Source: Euryarchaeota archaeon UBA89 (lineage in GTDB: Archaea > Thermoplasmatota > Poseidoniia > Poseidoniales > Thalassarchaeaceae). Taken from it: DNA of 32,211 nucleotides. Positions 7,889-16,394 of this stretch are shown in pieces. The stretch spans positions 1 to 32,211 of the forward strand of contig DAFS01000010.1 in NCBI GenBank assembly GCA_002495525.1. The letters are read 5' to 3'. The translations under genes and the position numbers were made by a program. The notes under the pieces were generated by a model. It was not told the DNA's origin, ran no database searches, and worked only from the letters and a program-made list of their open reading frames with translations. How positions within the stretch are numbered: the stretch's first letter is position 1; each line of letters opens with the position of its first letter.

Positions 7889-8602
7889 TTATTTATTTAT
7901 GTTTAATGCATTAAGTAAATCATCGCCAGTTATCATTGGAATGTTATGTTTAGCCGCATAGGTTCTGGCATCTTTAATCGAAAGTGCCCCATCTCCATCA
8001 GGTTGAAGCATTTCTGCACCTATTGTTGCAGGAACTTGCCCCGCAAGTCTTGCAATAGCTACTGCTAGCTCTGTATGTCCTTGTCTAGATTTCAAGCCTC
8101 CCGGGGATTCTCTACATACTGGGATATGTCCCGGTGTACGGAATTCTTTTCCTAATTGCTTAAATGCTTCTTCTCCACTAATTGATTTCTCCATTAATGA
8201 ACCAGATAACTCGCCAAATCTTTTCGTAGTCAGTGATCTATCTCTATCAGTAATTCCCGTGTAAGTGTCACGATGATTTATTGACAAAGTAAACGCTGAT
8301 CTTGTATCATATTGTAAGTCATTAGTAATTAGGTGTGATAAGACTGGATTATCATTAACCAGTTCTGGATGAGTATGTAAATCTTGTAGCCATGGTAAAT
8401 CAAACATTTGGCCTATTTCATCACCGATTGCCAAGAAAAGTAATCCTCCACAATCAATCCTCAGACGTCTCATAACTGCAGGAGTTGCAGCAGTTGCCGG
8501 CCAAAGTAGGTCTGTTTCCTTCTCACGAAAGTCAGAGTCAAAAACCATTACTGGATTTCCCTGCGAAAAAGCCCGAATTGCATCCTCTACGGCGTCAGTC
8601 AT
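7889..8602 (-). CDS. ribB: 3,4-dihydroxy-2-butanone 4-phosphate synthase
   Basis: A 237-residue enzyme that converts ribulose 5-phosphate to the four-carbon precursor of the riboflavin xylene ring, releasing formate. The acidic metal-binding loop is DSDFREKETD, an archaeal-style version of the bacterial DDE-x-RENEGD loop. FRTPGHIP and GHTELAVAIARLAG are the other two conserved blocks. There is no fused GTP cyclohydrolase II domain. The ATG at 8602-8600 is the first gene of the riboflavin/FAD operon, which continues ribL-ribE-ribH. GTP cyclohydrolase, RibD-type enzymes and riboflavin kinase are not in the window. The start diverges from a sugar-kinase gene across a 92-base region. Confidence 0.93.
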   Translation of the reverse strand: MTDAVEDAIRAFSQGNPVMVFDSDFREKETDLLWPATAATPAVMRRLRIDCGGLLFLAIGDEIGQMFDLPWLQDLHTHPELVNDNPVLSHLITNDLQYDTRSAFTLSINHRDTYTGITDRDRSLTTKRFGELSGSLMEKSISGEEAFKQLGKEFRTPGHIPVCRESPGGLKSRQGHTELAVAIARLAGQVPATIGAEMLQPDGDGALSIKDARTYAAKHNIPMITGDDLLNALNINK

Positions 8603-8694
8603 GTGCCTCGGAGGGGTTTCTCATAGGGGTTATTTTCGGTTAAATGATTTATCTACAGCGGAGGGTTCTCATGTAGACAACTCTCGGAGAGCCT

Positions 8695-9555
8695 ATGGAT
8701 GCTCAATTCGAAGTCATGGTTCCAGTCCGAGTAGATCTATCAGGGGGATGGACAGACGTAAATCCTTATTGTACAGATTTTGGTGGAGAAGTTATCAATT
8801 TTACAATAAATAAATATGTTAAAGCTAGAGTTGATTTAACGGAGGGGATAACTTATGATTTTGATGTCCCAATAGGTTCAGGATTGGGCACTAGTGGTTC
8901 TGTAAATGTGGCTCGAATTGCACTATTAGGGAAAGATCAAAATCTTTCATTAAATGAAATCGCAGAAGCAGCTTATCAAGCAGAAATCAAGTCCGGAAAT
9001 AAATGTGGAAGGCAGGATCAATGGGCTGCAACGTTTGGTGGTTTTAATCGATTTATGTTTCACGGTGAAAATGTTGAAATAATGCCATTTGAACCCGCTC
9101 GCTCTGCAGTTAAATGGATAAAAAAACATCTCCTGATTACTTATACTGGGATATCTCATAAGTCTGGAGAAATGCAAAATCAAGTATGGTCAAGATATGA
9201 ATCAGGAGATGAGGGAGTGATAGAAGGACTTCATAGAATCCGTCTTACAACTCGAAAGTTAGCAGATTCTCTACAAAGAGATCAGAGGCAACTTTTTGTT
9301 GAGTCTCTAAATGAAGTTTCAAGCGCAATTGACTCCATAGATAAATCAATTAATGCTCCTTTTTTACCTGTAATTAAACCTTTACTAGAAGACAGCAGTG
9401 TTATGGCTTGGAAAGCTCTAGGAGCAGGTTCAGGAGGGTGTGCAGCTATTTTGTGCCACCCATTACATATCAAAAAAGTAAGAGAGAAAATTTCAAAATC
9501 AGGTTGGCAATTAATTGAATGGGATTATGAAAACACTGGAATTAAGATGAAATGA
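8695..9555 (+). CDS. GHMP-family sugar kinase (HddA/fucokinase-like)
   Basis: A 286-residue GHMP kinase. The N-terminal segment VRVDLSGGWTD is the substrate-binding start seen in D-glycero-D-manno-heptose 7-phosphate kinase and L-fucokinase domains. The phosphate loop is PIGSGLGTSGS (59-69). The GRQDQWAATFGG block is characteristic of the HddA/Fkp branch and separates it from mevalonate or homoserine kinases. The C-terminal GAGSGGCAAI motif completes the active site. The chain is shorter than typical HddA (about 330-350). Its likely role is phosphorylating a heptose or other sugar for a nucleotide-activated surface glycan, but no partner epimerase, phosphatase or nucleotidyltransferase is nearby. 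GGAGAG at 8684-8689 is a good ribosome-binding site for ATG 8695. The sugar substrate is unknown. Confidence 0.8.
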   Translation: MDAQFEVMVPVRVDLSGGWTDVNPYCTDFGGEVINFTINKYVKARVDLTEGITYDFDVPIGSGLGTSGSVNVARIALLGKDQNLSLNEIAEAAYQAEIKSGNKCGRQDQWAATFGGFNRFMFHGENVEIMPFEPARSAVKWIKKHLLITYTGISHKSGEMQNQVWSRYESGDEGVIEGLHRIRLTTRKLADSLQRDQRQLFVESLNEVSSAIDSIDKSINAPFLPVIKPLLEDSSVMAWKALGAGSGGCAAILCHPLHIKKVREKISKSGWQLIEWDYENTGIKMK

Positions 9556-9606
9556 TAGTGAATAAATTGGGAGAAGACTCAAACGTCACTAATCATCCCC
9601 CAACTT

Positions 9607-12261
9607 ATGCAATCCCCACGTCGTCTAACTATTGCAGTTGTATTACTGGTTACATTCAGTTATCTGTCTATGTTTGCGACGGCTCAATCTAGTTCAGTGG
9701 ATAATCATCCTACCAATGATGATCCATACATGTATTTCTGGGGTTCTGATAATTTAGATGATTGCTGGAATAATTTTGATAATCTATCGCAAGGGTCTGC
9801 TTCAGAAGGTTATGGAGAGATATTATTCCCCGAAGGTCAAGATGTAGTAGTAGATTTTTCTTGTGAACTACAAACTGGATTTTCTGAAGACTTCATTCTT
9901 GAACTTAATGAAACAATATCTGTTAGGATGAAATTTAATATTGAATCAGGGAATTGTGGTGGAGCAGAATGTGATTTAACACTGACTCTTTTTAGAGGTG
10001 ACGAAGAGATTTCTCAGCATACAGAGCCTGCTAACTCAGTTAACAATGGTAATGATTTCACTACTAACTGGGATATTGTTGTAAGTGATTCTTTCCAAAG
10101 TTGGTCGAAAGATACCTCTACAACAATTACAGTTTCTTATTCGGTTCCTGCCCAAGGGGGCCCTCTGTGTGAAAACCCTGTTCCTGGACTTGATCAAGAT
10201 TGCTCTGGTAGTTTTAGGATGTACTATTCCGATGAGGGCGGTTCTCCTGGTGATGTTTATGCTGAGTTCCCGATCTATGTTTCATTATTAGATTCAGAAG
10301 CTAATCTGGGTAAAACATCTTTTGGTCCAATTTTATTTATTATCCCATTTCTTGCTGTAATGGCTCTTTTGGGATGGGTGGCATACCGTGAAGATTGGAT
10401 GTCAAAACAAGAATCTACGGAACCATTTGATATGGGTGATTGGGCTTCAAACAGTTTGAATAAAATCAATCCAACAATCTGGGGTCCTGAAGCAATCTCT
10501 GGTACTAAAAAAGCTTCAAAAGAATGGAGAAAAGGTGGAGCATTAACTGAAAATAAAACACGTAGAGTAGTTACACTTTGTCTGATGTATTTCGCCCAAG
10601 GGCTTCCTTGGGGATTTGCTAGTGTTACATTCGCTGCATATCTAATTGACAATGGAACCCCTGTAGAAGATATAGCAATTTTATTCGCAACGGTAGCTCT
10701 TCCTTGGACATTTAAGTGGATTTGGGGCCCAGTTGTAGATGCTATATTTATTGAGAAATATGGGCCTCGAAGGCAGTGGGTACTTTTCGCTCAAGCTGGA
10801 ATGGCATTGACACTAGGAAGCTTGATTCTTGTTGATGATCTCAATGAGCAAGTAGATCTAGTAACTAGAGTATTATTTGTTCACAATATATTTGCATCTC
10901 TACAAGATGTTGCTACAGATGCCCTAGCTGTAGAAATTCTCCAACCAGATGAGGTGGCTAAAGTAAATGGGTTCATGTTTGCCGCCAAGAGGCTTGGAAT
11001 AATTATTGGAGGTGCCGGATTAGGGGTTCTCATTGGTGTAATTGGTATTTCCGGAGTCATTTTAGCGCAATTGGCTCTACTATTGTTAATCATGTGGATA
11101 CCTCTTACTTTGAGAGAAAAACCTGGAATTAAGTTATTCCCTTGGTCTAAAGTAGATGCAATCCTTATAGATTCAGAATCCAATGAAGAAGTCATAGATG
11201 AAAATGAAACAGAAACTCCTTGGATTGATGAAGAAAAGTTCATGACAGCTAAGAATGTAGGATACAGCGTTTCTGAAGCGAGTATTTCCATCACAGCATT
11301 CTTTACAATAATAGGTCTTTCAACATGGTTTACAGGATTTGCTATTGATGTATTCACTATTGATTGGGGGTTAGGTGCTGATATAAGGAAGATTACTAAT
11401 CCTATAAGTTATGTCTGTTTATCCATAGCGCTTTTACTATTCTCATTTAATTTTATTATGAAATACTTGGGTAATGATGGCCCTACTTTACCACAAGTCC
11501 CCAATCCTTTTTCAGTATTGCCTGTAGGGACTAAAAATACTGTAGCTAGAACTTCGTTTTATCTTGTGAAGGCATTTTCTGTCAGATCTGCCTTCCTATT
11601 AATTGGACTATGTTTATTGGCTGATTTGTATTACTTTGTGGTTCCGATTACATTTGATATCTTCATTAATGGTGCTGGTTGGTCACAACAAAAGTATAAT
11701 GGAATAGTTGGTGGAATAGTTGTATTTGGAGCAATGTTTGGTCAGATAATTGGTGGATTTTTGGGTGATCGCTTTGGAACAAGAAGAGTTGCAATGGTCT
11801 TCTTTTTAGCACTTGCTTTCGCAAATGCTAGTCTAGCATTCCTAGAGCCTTTGTGGACCAATACTACCATAATGACAACTTTCCTTATTCTTCAGGCATT
11901 TATTGCTGGAATTGCTTGGATTTGTGTTATATCATTGACCATGAGGCTTACATGGAGCAAAGTTGGTGGAACTCAATTTACTGCATACATGTCATTATTT
12001 AATTTATCAGGAGTATTTGCTTATACTATGACTGGAAGAATGATAGCAATATTTGATTATTCTACGGCGATTTACTTAGGTGCTGTGTTAACTATGGCTA
12101 CAGTAATAATGTTGATTTTTATAGATGAAGATGAGACCGACAGAGTTCTAGAAGGACGAATTAAAGATGGCGAGATATGGGAAGAAGAAGATCCAGACAC
12201 TGATCTCGGTGAGAGACCTGAATGGTGGAAAGATGAAGATCTTCAGCCTTCTACAACTTAG
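9607..12261 (+). CDS. AmpG-like MFS permease with secreted N-terminal domain
   Basis: An 884-residue protein. Residues 1-26 are a signal peptide (hydrophobic 8-25, ending ATA). Residues 27-235 form an extracytoplasmic domain with six cysteines (53, 86, 117, 122, 188, 199). A membrane segment follows at about 240-260, then a soluble linker to about 315. The rest is a 12-helix major facilitator domain. Its LMYFAQGLPWGF, WTFKWIWGPVVD, GPRRQWVLFAQ and QDVATDALAVE motifs match the AmpG/acetyl-CoA transporter (SLC33) branch. A roughly 60-residue acidic segment interrupts the middle of the facilitator. The C-terminus is acidic. AmpG imports muropeptides in bacteria, but archaea lack murein, so the cargo here is unknown. 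I do not recognise the ectodomain. Start: ATG 9607, directly followed by basic residues and the hydrophobic core. Confidence 0.8.
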   Translation: MQSPRRLTIAVVLLVTFSYLSMFATAQSSSVDNHPTNDDPYMYFWGSDNLDDCWNNFDNLSQGSASEGYGEILFPEGQDVVVDFSCELQTGFSEDFILELNETISVRMKFNIESGNCGGAECDLTLTLFRGDEEISQHTEPANSVNNGNDFTTNWDIVVSDSFQSWSKDTSTTITVSYSVPAQGGPLCENPVPGLDQDCSGSFRMYYSDEGGSPGDVYAEFPIYVSLLDSEANLGKTSFGPILFIIPFLAVMALLGWVAYREDWMSKQESTEPFDMGDWASNSLNKINPTIWGPEAISGTKKASKEWRKGGALTENKTRRVVTLCLMYFAQGLPWGFASVTFAAYLIDNGTPVEDIAILFATVALPWTFKWIWGPVVDAIFIEKYGPRRQWVLFAQAGMALTLGSLILVDDLNEQVDLVTRVLFVHNIFASLQDVATDALAVEILQPDEVAKVNGFMFAAKRLGIIIGGAGLGVLIGVIGISGVILAQLALLLLIMWIPLTLREKPGIKLFPWSKVDAILIDSESNEEVIDENETETPWIDEEKFMTAKNVGYSVSEASISITAFFTIIGLSTWFTGFAIDVFTIDWGLGADIRKITNPISYVCLSIALLLFSFNFIMKYLGNDGPTLPQVPNPFSVLPVGTKNTVARTSFYLVKAFSVRSAFLLIGLCLLADLYYFVVPITFDIFINGAGWSQQKYNGIVGGIVVFGAMFGQIIGGFLGDRFGTRRVAMVFFLALAFANASLAFLEPLWTNTTIMTTFLILQAFIAGIAWICVISLTMRLTWSKVGGTQFTAYMSLFNLSGVFAYTMTGRMIAIFDYSTAIYLGAVLTMATVIMLIFIDEDETDRVLEGRIKDGEIWEEEDPDTDLGERPEWWKDEDLQPSTT

Positions 12262-12334
12262 ATTAAATTCTATTCAATTATTTCCTTAGGTTCATTAGTG
12301 ATGCAGTATTAGGTTAATTATAGGAAGTGTTGAT

Positions 12335-12613
12335 TTGGATAGGTTTGTCGAAATTTTAGGAGAATGTAATACTGATTTTCTATTATTTACACAAACAATT
12401 TGTGGTTATTGTAATCGAGCAAAGAATGTATTAAATTCTAAGAATCTGACATATTCTGAAATTAACTTTGATCATGAAGATAATTTACGTACCGAAGTAG
12501 TTGGGATTACAGGACATAGGACAGTCCCTATTTGTTTTGATATGAGAAATGAAAAACCAATTTTTGTTGGTGGCTCCGATCATTTAATTGATTATTTTCA
12601 GAAAGGTAACTAG
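12335..12613 (+). CDS. Glutaredoxin-like thiol oxidoreductase
   Basis: A 92-residue thioredoxin-fold protein. The active site is Cys23-Gly-Tyr-Cys26 (TICGYCNRAK). The cis-proline loop TVP and the glutathione-type motif GGSDHL are both present in the expected order, so this is a complete glutaredoxin domain. The start appears to be TTG at 12335, since no ATG lies in frame between an upstream stop at 12299-12301 and the conserved domain. AGGAAGTG just upstream may serve as a ribosome-binding site. The physiological thiol partner is not evident. The stop is shared, on a CTAG palindrome, with the convergent esterase gene. Confidence 0.85.
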   Translation: MDRFVEILGECNTDFLLFTQTICGYCNRAKNVLNSKNLTYSEINFDHEDNLRTEVVGITGHRTVPICFDMRNEKPIFVGGSDHLIDYFQKGN

Positions 12614-13197
12614 CTATCTGCCATACTTTGAATAATTAATTTCAATTCATTTAATTGATTTAGATTAACCATATGTCCCTTTTCATGTTTTAACTTTGTA
12701 ACTTCCCAATCTGCTTGCTCAAAGATCTCAATATGTTCGATTCCTTGTTCTATTGGTACCAGATGGTCTCTAGAACCATGCATCCAAACTACTTTTCTTG
12801 GCTTCAAGAATGGTAATATTTCTCTTAATTCATCAGGTCTCACAGATTTTGTTCCAAGTAAAACTAGACCTTTTATTCTACTTTGAATATCATATTCGAG
12901 CATAGCAGATGCTATAGCAGCACCTTGGGAAAAACCTCCTATTATAATTGGTCCTTCAGGAATTTCTGAAATTAAGTTTTGTATAGAATCCTTTACTTCC
13001 CGTAATGCATCAGTTCCTAGGGGTTCCGTTGGTTCTTCTGAACGTAACCACCAAGCAAACCCTCCTCTCGTTGGGTGAGGAATTTTGGCTTCTGGACAAA
13101 ATATATTCCATCCTTTAGGAACTAATTGTTTTGCTAAAGGCTCCATTTTAGCGGATGTACCTGTCATTCCATGCATCATTACGAAGGTGCCAGACAT
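12610..13197 (-). CDS. Alpha/beta hydrolase, phospholipase/carboxylesterase family
   Basis: A 195-residue serine hydrolase. HGMTG near residue 9 supplies the oxyanion region. GGFSQGAA carries the nucleophile Ser90, HGSRDHLVP carries Asp144, and EKGHMVN carries His175, giving a complete catalytic triad in the correct order. The size and motifs fit the small carboxylesterase/acyl-protein thioesterase-like family. There is no signal peptide, so it is cytoplasmic. It begins 7 bases after the stop of the lipoprotein gene, suggesting one transcript, and converges on the glutaredoxin gene with overlapping stops. The substrate is unknown. Confidence 0.85.
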   Translation of the reverse strand: MSGTFVMMHGMTGTSAKMEPLAKQLVPKGWNIFCPEAKIPHPTRGGFAWWLRSEEPTEPLGTDALREVKDSIQNLISEIPEGPIIIGGFSQGAAIASAMLEYDIQSRIKGLVLLGTKSVRPDELREILPFLKPRKVVWMHGSRDHLVPIEQGIEHIEIFEQADWEVTKLKHEKGHMVNLNQLNELKLIIQSMADS

Positions 13198-13204
13198 GTT
13201 ATCA

Positions 13205-14167
13205 TTAGAGATTCCAGGAATAAGTTATTCCGCCAGCTAATAACATTCTCAGATGTGTATCTCCTGTGAATGTAACTGTAAGAGTATATTCTTGACTTGG
13301 ATACGGAATGGTGCCCAAAGTTCCTGTTTCTTCAGCTCCAGGTCCCCAGAACCTTTCTAGAGCGGAAACTGAGGTGTGGTCTCTCAACGTTAGCGTAATT
13401 GTAGAACCTCCTCCACATGAAGCATCTAAGAAATATATCATTTCATTCCATTCTCCATCATTTGGATGATCTGATACGAAGAAAGAATCTACAAACTCTG
13501 CATCGGGGCCGCTATTATACCAATTGTTACTGTATAAATCGCCTCCTCTAACGAAATATACATCTCCAGTATGGCCAACTCCATTGTCTGCATTTTTCAT
13601 CTTCAACTGAATTACTCCTTCAGAGTCAGTCCAAATGAATGATGAGAAGAATGCAATATTTCCATCAAAGATATAATCTATAGATGAACCATCACTTGCA
13701 GTTGCCCTAATTGATGCAATCGATGAATCCACGGATGATACTACGGCATTCCAATCATTTTCAAATAAACTAAAACTCCATGCTTTATTCTTTTTCAATG
13801 GAAAATCCAAGACATCTTTTGCTTCACCATTTTCAAATGGACTTAATTGTTCATGAGTAATCCTACCAAGGAATGGATTATGATTTAGTACAGCATGTCT
13901 TCTTGCTTCTCCTATACTAGAAATTGCTAGCATGTATGCAGTTCCATCTTCTTCAATATCTGTAGTTGCTACTACTAACTTCGTAGTATCATCACTATAA
14001 TCTGGTGTTGAGAATGTGTATAGCCAATAATCTCCTAATTCCCATGTCGGAACAGAGATTTCTTCAGAACTTGAGTTCCCAGTAATACCTTCTGTTACTG
14101 CGGTACAACCAGTCATCGATGTCAGTAAGATTACCAACATAAATCCAACTGATACTCCTCTAGCCAT
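13205..14167 (-). CDS. Predicted surface lipoprotein of unknown function
   Basis: A 320-residue protein with a lipoprotein signal peptide: MARG, a hydrophobic stretch, then the lipobox-like SMTGC with Cys21 as the likely lipidated residue. A Ser/Glu-rich linker follows. The mature part is beta-rich with many aspartates, as expected outside a marine cell. The opening VPTWELGDYWLY resembles IPTWKIADTWNY in the large surface protein at 23094-26588, so the two may share a domain. The C-terminal ~75 residues (starting around SCGGGSTITLTL) look like a separate beta domain. I recognise no enzyme motif. The gene precedes the esterase by 7 bases. Confidence 0.75.
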   Translation of the reverse strand: MARGVSVGFMLVILLTSMTGCTAVTEGITGNSSSEEISVPTWELGDYWLYTFSTPDYSDDTTKLVVATTDIEEDGTAYMLAISSIGEARRHAVLNHNPFLGRITHEQLSPFENGEAKDVLDFPLKKNKAWSFSLFENDWNAVVSSVDSSIASIRATASDGSSIDYIFDGNIAFFSSFIWTDSEGVIQLKMKNADNGVGHTGDVYFVRGGDLYSNNWYNSGPDAEFVDSFFVSDHPNDGEWNEMIYFLDASCGGGSTITLTLRDHTSVSALERFWGPGAEETGTLGTIPYPSQEYTLTVTFTGDTHLRMLLAGGITYSWNL

Positions 14168-14213
14168 ACAAATCCCTCTGGGTAGTTAGTCAAGAGACTA
14201 ACGGTCAATTGTT

Positions 14214-16313
14214 TCAAAGAAGGCCGGTATCAGTTAATTTACCTGTTCCAGCCAATACAACTGCAACAATTGACATTAACTTAATCAGAATATTAAGTGA
14301 AGGCCCGGATGTATCTTTGAATGGATCTCCTATTGTGTCTCCAATTACAGCAGCATCGTGAGCTGAATCTCCTTTTTCAGCTCCAGCGATATGTCCTTGT
14401 TCAATAGCCTTCTTTGCATTATCCCAAGCACCACCAGCATTTGCCATGAATAGTGCCATTAGAACTCCTGTAACTAATGAACCTGCTAATAGGCCACCCA
14501 ATGCATCCCATCCCAAAACGTATCCTACAATCACAGGTGCAGATATTGCTACTACGCCTGGTCCTACCATTTCTCTTAATGCAGCCTGTGTAGAAATATC
14601 AACACATTTCTTAGAGTCGGGTTTTACACCTTCCTTTCCTTCTAGTAATCCTGGTATTTCTTTGAATTGCCTTCTTATTTCAATAACCATATCTCCAGCA
14701 GCCTTTCCCACAGATGTCATTGTCATTGCTGCAACAACAAATGGAAGTCCACCACCAATCAACAAACCGATAACAACAATTGGTTCTGTGAGTTCAAGAT
14801 TTAGCAAGGAATCACCATTTGCATCTGTACCAATCGCTGCGGTATATGCAGCGAATAGTGCAAGTGCAGTCAAAGCTGCAGATCCAATCGCGAATCCTTT
14901 ACCAACTGCAGCTGTTGTATTTCCAATTGAGTCAAGTTCATCGGTGATTGCGCGAACGTCATCTCCAAGACTACTCATTTCTGCAATTCCGCCGGCATTG
15001 TCTGCAACAGGTCCGTATGCATCAACTGTCATTGTAACACCGACAGTTCCTAACATACCCATTGCAGCCATTGCTATACAATACAGTCCAAATTGTTCAC
15101 CGCCAAATTCGTTGGCTCCTAGGATACCAAGAGAGATGAGGACGACTGGTACGAATGTAGACATCATACCGACGGATAATCCTGCAATTGCGTTTGTGGC
15201 AGGTCCTGTTTTGGACATTTCACCGATATGTGGAATAGCCTTTGTTTTAATCCCAAAGACTGGTTCGATGCCTGTGTAATATTCTGTTACAAGTCCAATA
15301 AGAATTCCAATCACACTTCCAAGAACTACGGAATGCATGATTCCATAACTCACATCGATTAGATCTTGATGTATAGCTAGGTAACCACCTGCCCAAAACA
15401 AAACTGCAGCTATGAATGTTGTATTTCGTAAAGCCGCTGCAGGATCTTTTCCATTCTTTAAGATGGACATTGAAAATACGCCTATAATAGATGCTGTATA
15501 TCCAATAAACCCTAAAAGAATTGGAAGAAGAACATAGTCCTCTGCGATGTTAACATCAAAATCATTAGCAATAATCATTGCAGCGATAATTGAACCTACG
15601 AAGGATTCGAAGATATCTGCCCCCATTCCAGCAACATCGCCCACGTTATCGCCTACGTTATCTGCGATTACACCAGGATTTCGTGGGTCATCTTCAGGAA
15701 TACCTGCTTCAACCTTACCTACAAGATCTGCACCTACGTCAGCAGCCTTTGTGTAAATTCCTCCACCAACACGGGCGAATAGAGCGATTGAAGAAGCACC
15801 CATACCGAACCCAGCAGCCGCACTAACAGGGTTCATTGTACCATCACTTGCAGTTTCTCCAGCACTGAGCCAGAATGCAATGAGAGAGATACCTAGAAGA
15901 CCTAGACCACCAACTGACAGTCCCATTACAGCTCCACCATTATAAGATACTGCGAGAGCTCCTGCTTGCCCCTCATTCTTAGCAGCCATAGCAGTTCTTC
16001 CATTAGCTGAAGTCGCAGCTCTCATTCCAGAGAAACCTGCTCCTACTGAAGCGACTGCACCTGCAAAGAATGCAATTGCGGTCTCCATATCATTCAACCA
16101 TGCTAGTAAAACACCAACAACAACAACGAATATACTCAATACTCGATATTCTGCATTCAAAAAGGCCATAGCCCCATCTTGAATCTCTTGAGTTATGTCT
16201 GCCACAACTTCATTATCAATTTCTACACTATTCACTCTCTTGTATAATACGAATGCAATTAGAAGTCCTAAAACTCCTGTTGCTGCTGCAATTAATGGTA
16301 TATTTTCTAACAT
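14214..16313 (-). CDS. hppA: Membrane-bound ion-pumping pyrophosphatase
   Basis: A 699-residue membrane pyrophosphatase with about 16 membrane helices that couples PPi hydrolysis to H+ or Na+ export. The catalytic signatures DVGADLVGKVE and DNVGDVAGMGADIFES are intact, as are DAYGPVADNAGG and the C-terminal GDTIGDPFKDTSGPS. The segment GNTTAAVGKGFAIGSA has Ala where K+-independent enzymes carry Lys (GNTTKA), so by established classification it belongs to the K+-dependent class. H+ versus Na+ pumping cannot be settled by eye. Start ATG 16313 is chosen because GGTGGA (16318-16323) lies four bases upstream and because the protein there begins with the membrane segment. The longer frame to 16379 adds a charged stretch with no family counterpart. 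Confidence 0.95.
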   Translation of the reverse strand: MLENIPLIAAATGVLGLLIAFVLYKRVNSVEIDNEVVADITQEIQDGAMAFLNAEYRVLSIFVVVVGVLLAWLNDMETAIAFFAGAVASVGAGFSGMRAATSANGRTAMAAKNEGQAGALAVSYNGGAVMGLSVGGLGLLGISLIAFWLSAGETASDGTMNPVSAAAGFGMGASSIALFARVGGGIYTKAADVGADLVGKVEAGIPEDDPRNPGVIADNVGDNVGDVAGMGADIFESFVGSIIAAMIIANDFDVNIAEDYVLLPILLGFIGYTASIIGVFSMSILKNGKDPAAALRNTTFIAAVLFWAGGYLAIHQDLIDVSYGIMHSVVLGSVIGILIGLVTEYYTGIEPVFGIKTKAIPHIGEMSKTGPATNAIAGLSVGMMSTFVPVVLISLGILGANEFGGEQFGLYCIAMAAMGMLGTVGVTMTVDAYGPVADNAGGIAEMSSLGDDVRAITDELDSIGNTTAAVGKGFAIGSAALTALALFAAYTAAIGTDANGDSLLNLELTEPIVVIGLLIGGGLPFVVAAMTMTSVGKAAGDMVIEIRRQFKEIPGLLEGKEGVKPDSKKCVDISTQAALREMVGPGVVAISAPVIVGYVLGWDALGGLLAGSLVTGVLMALFMANAGGAWDNAKKAIEQGHIAGAEKGDSAHDAAVIGDTIGDPFKDTSGPSLNILIKLMSIVAVVLAGTGKLTDTGLL

Positions 16314-16317
16314 GGTG

Positions 16318-16356
16318 TCCACCTTTGTGACTCGGCGACCAAAGAGTTGCTTATAA
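16318..16356 (-). promoter_or_regulatory. TATA-like element and ribosome-binding site of hppA
   Basis: Read on the minus strand, TTATAA at 16356-16351 lies about 40 bases before the hppA start codon. A TATA element there would place transcription near 16327. GGTGGA at 16323-16318 follows and is spaced four bases from ATG 16313. This fits a short-leader transcript using a Shine-Dalgarno site. The assignment rests on spacing only. Confidence 0.4.
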
Positions 16357-16394
16357 TCAGAATCCCAATAAAAGCCCACTTAATTTGTGACTGA

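Noticed and set aside
14446..15279. A 277-codon open frame on the plus strand opposite hppA
   Set aside because: It is antisense to a clear membrane pyrophosphatase, and its Pro/Ser/Thr-rich translation mirrors the opposite codons. No family motif or ribosome-binding site is seen.
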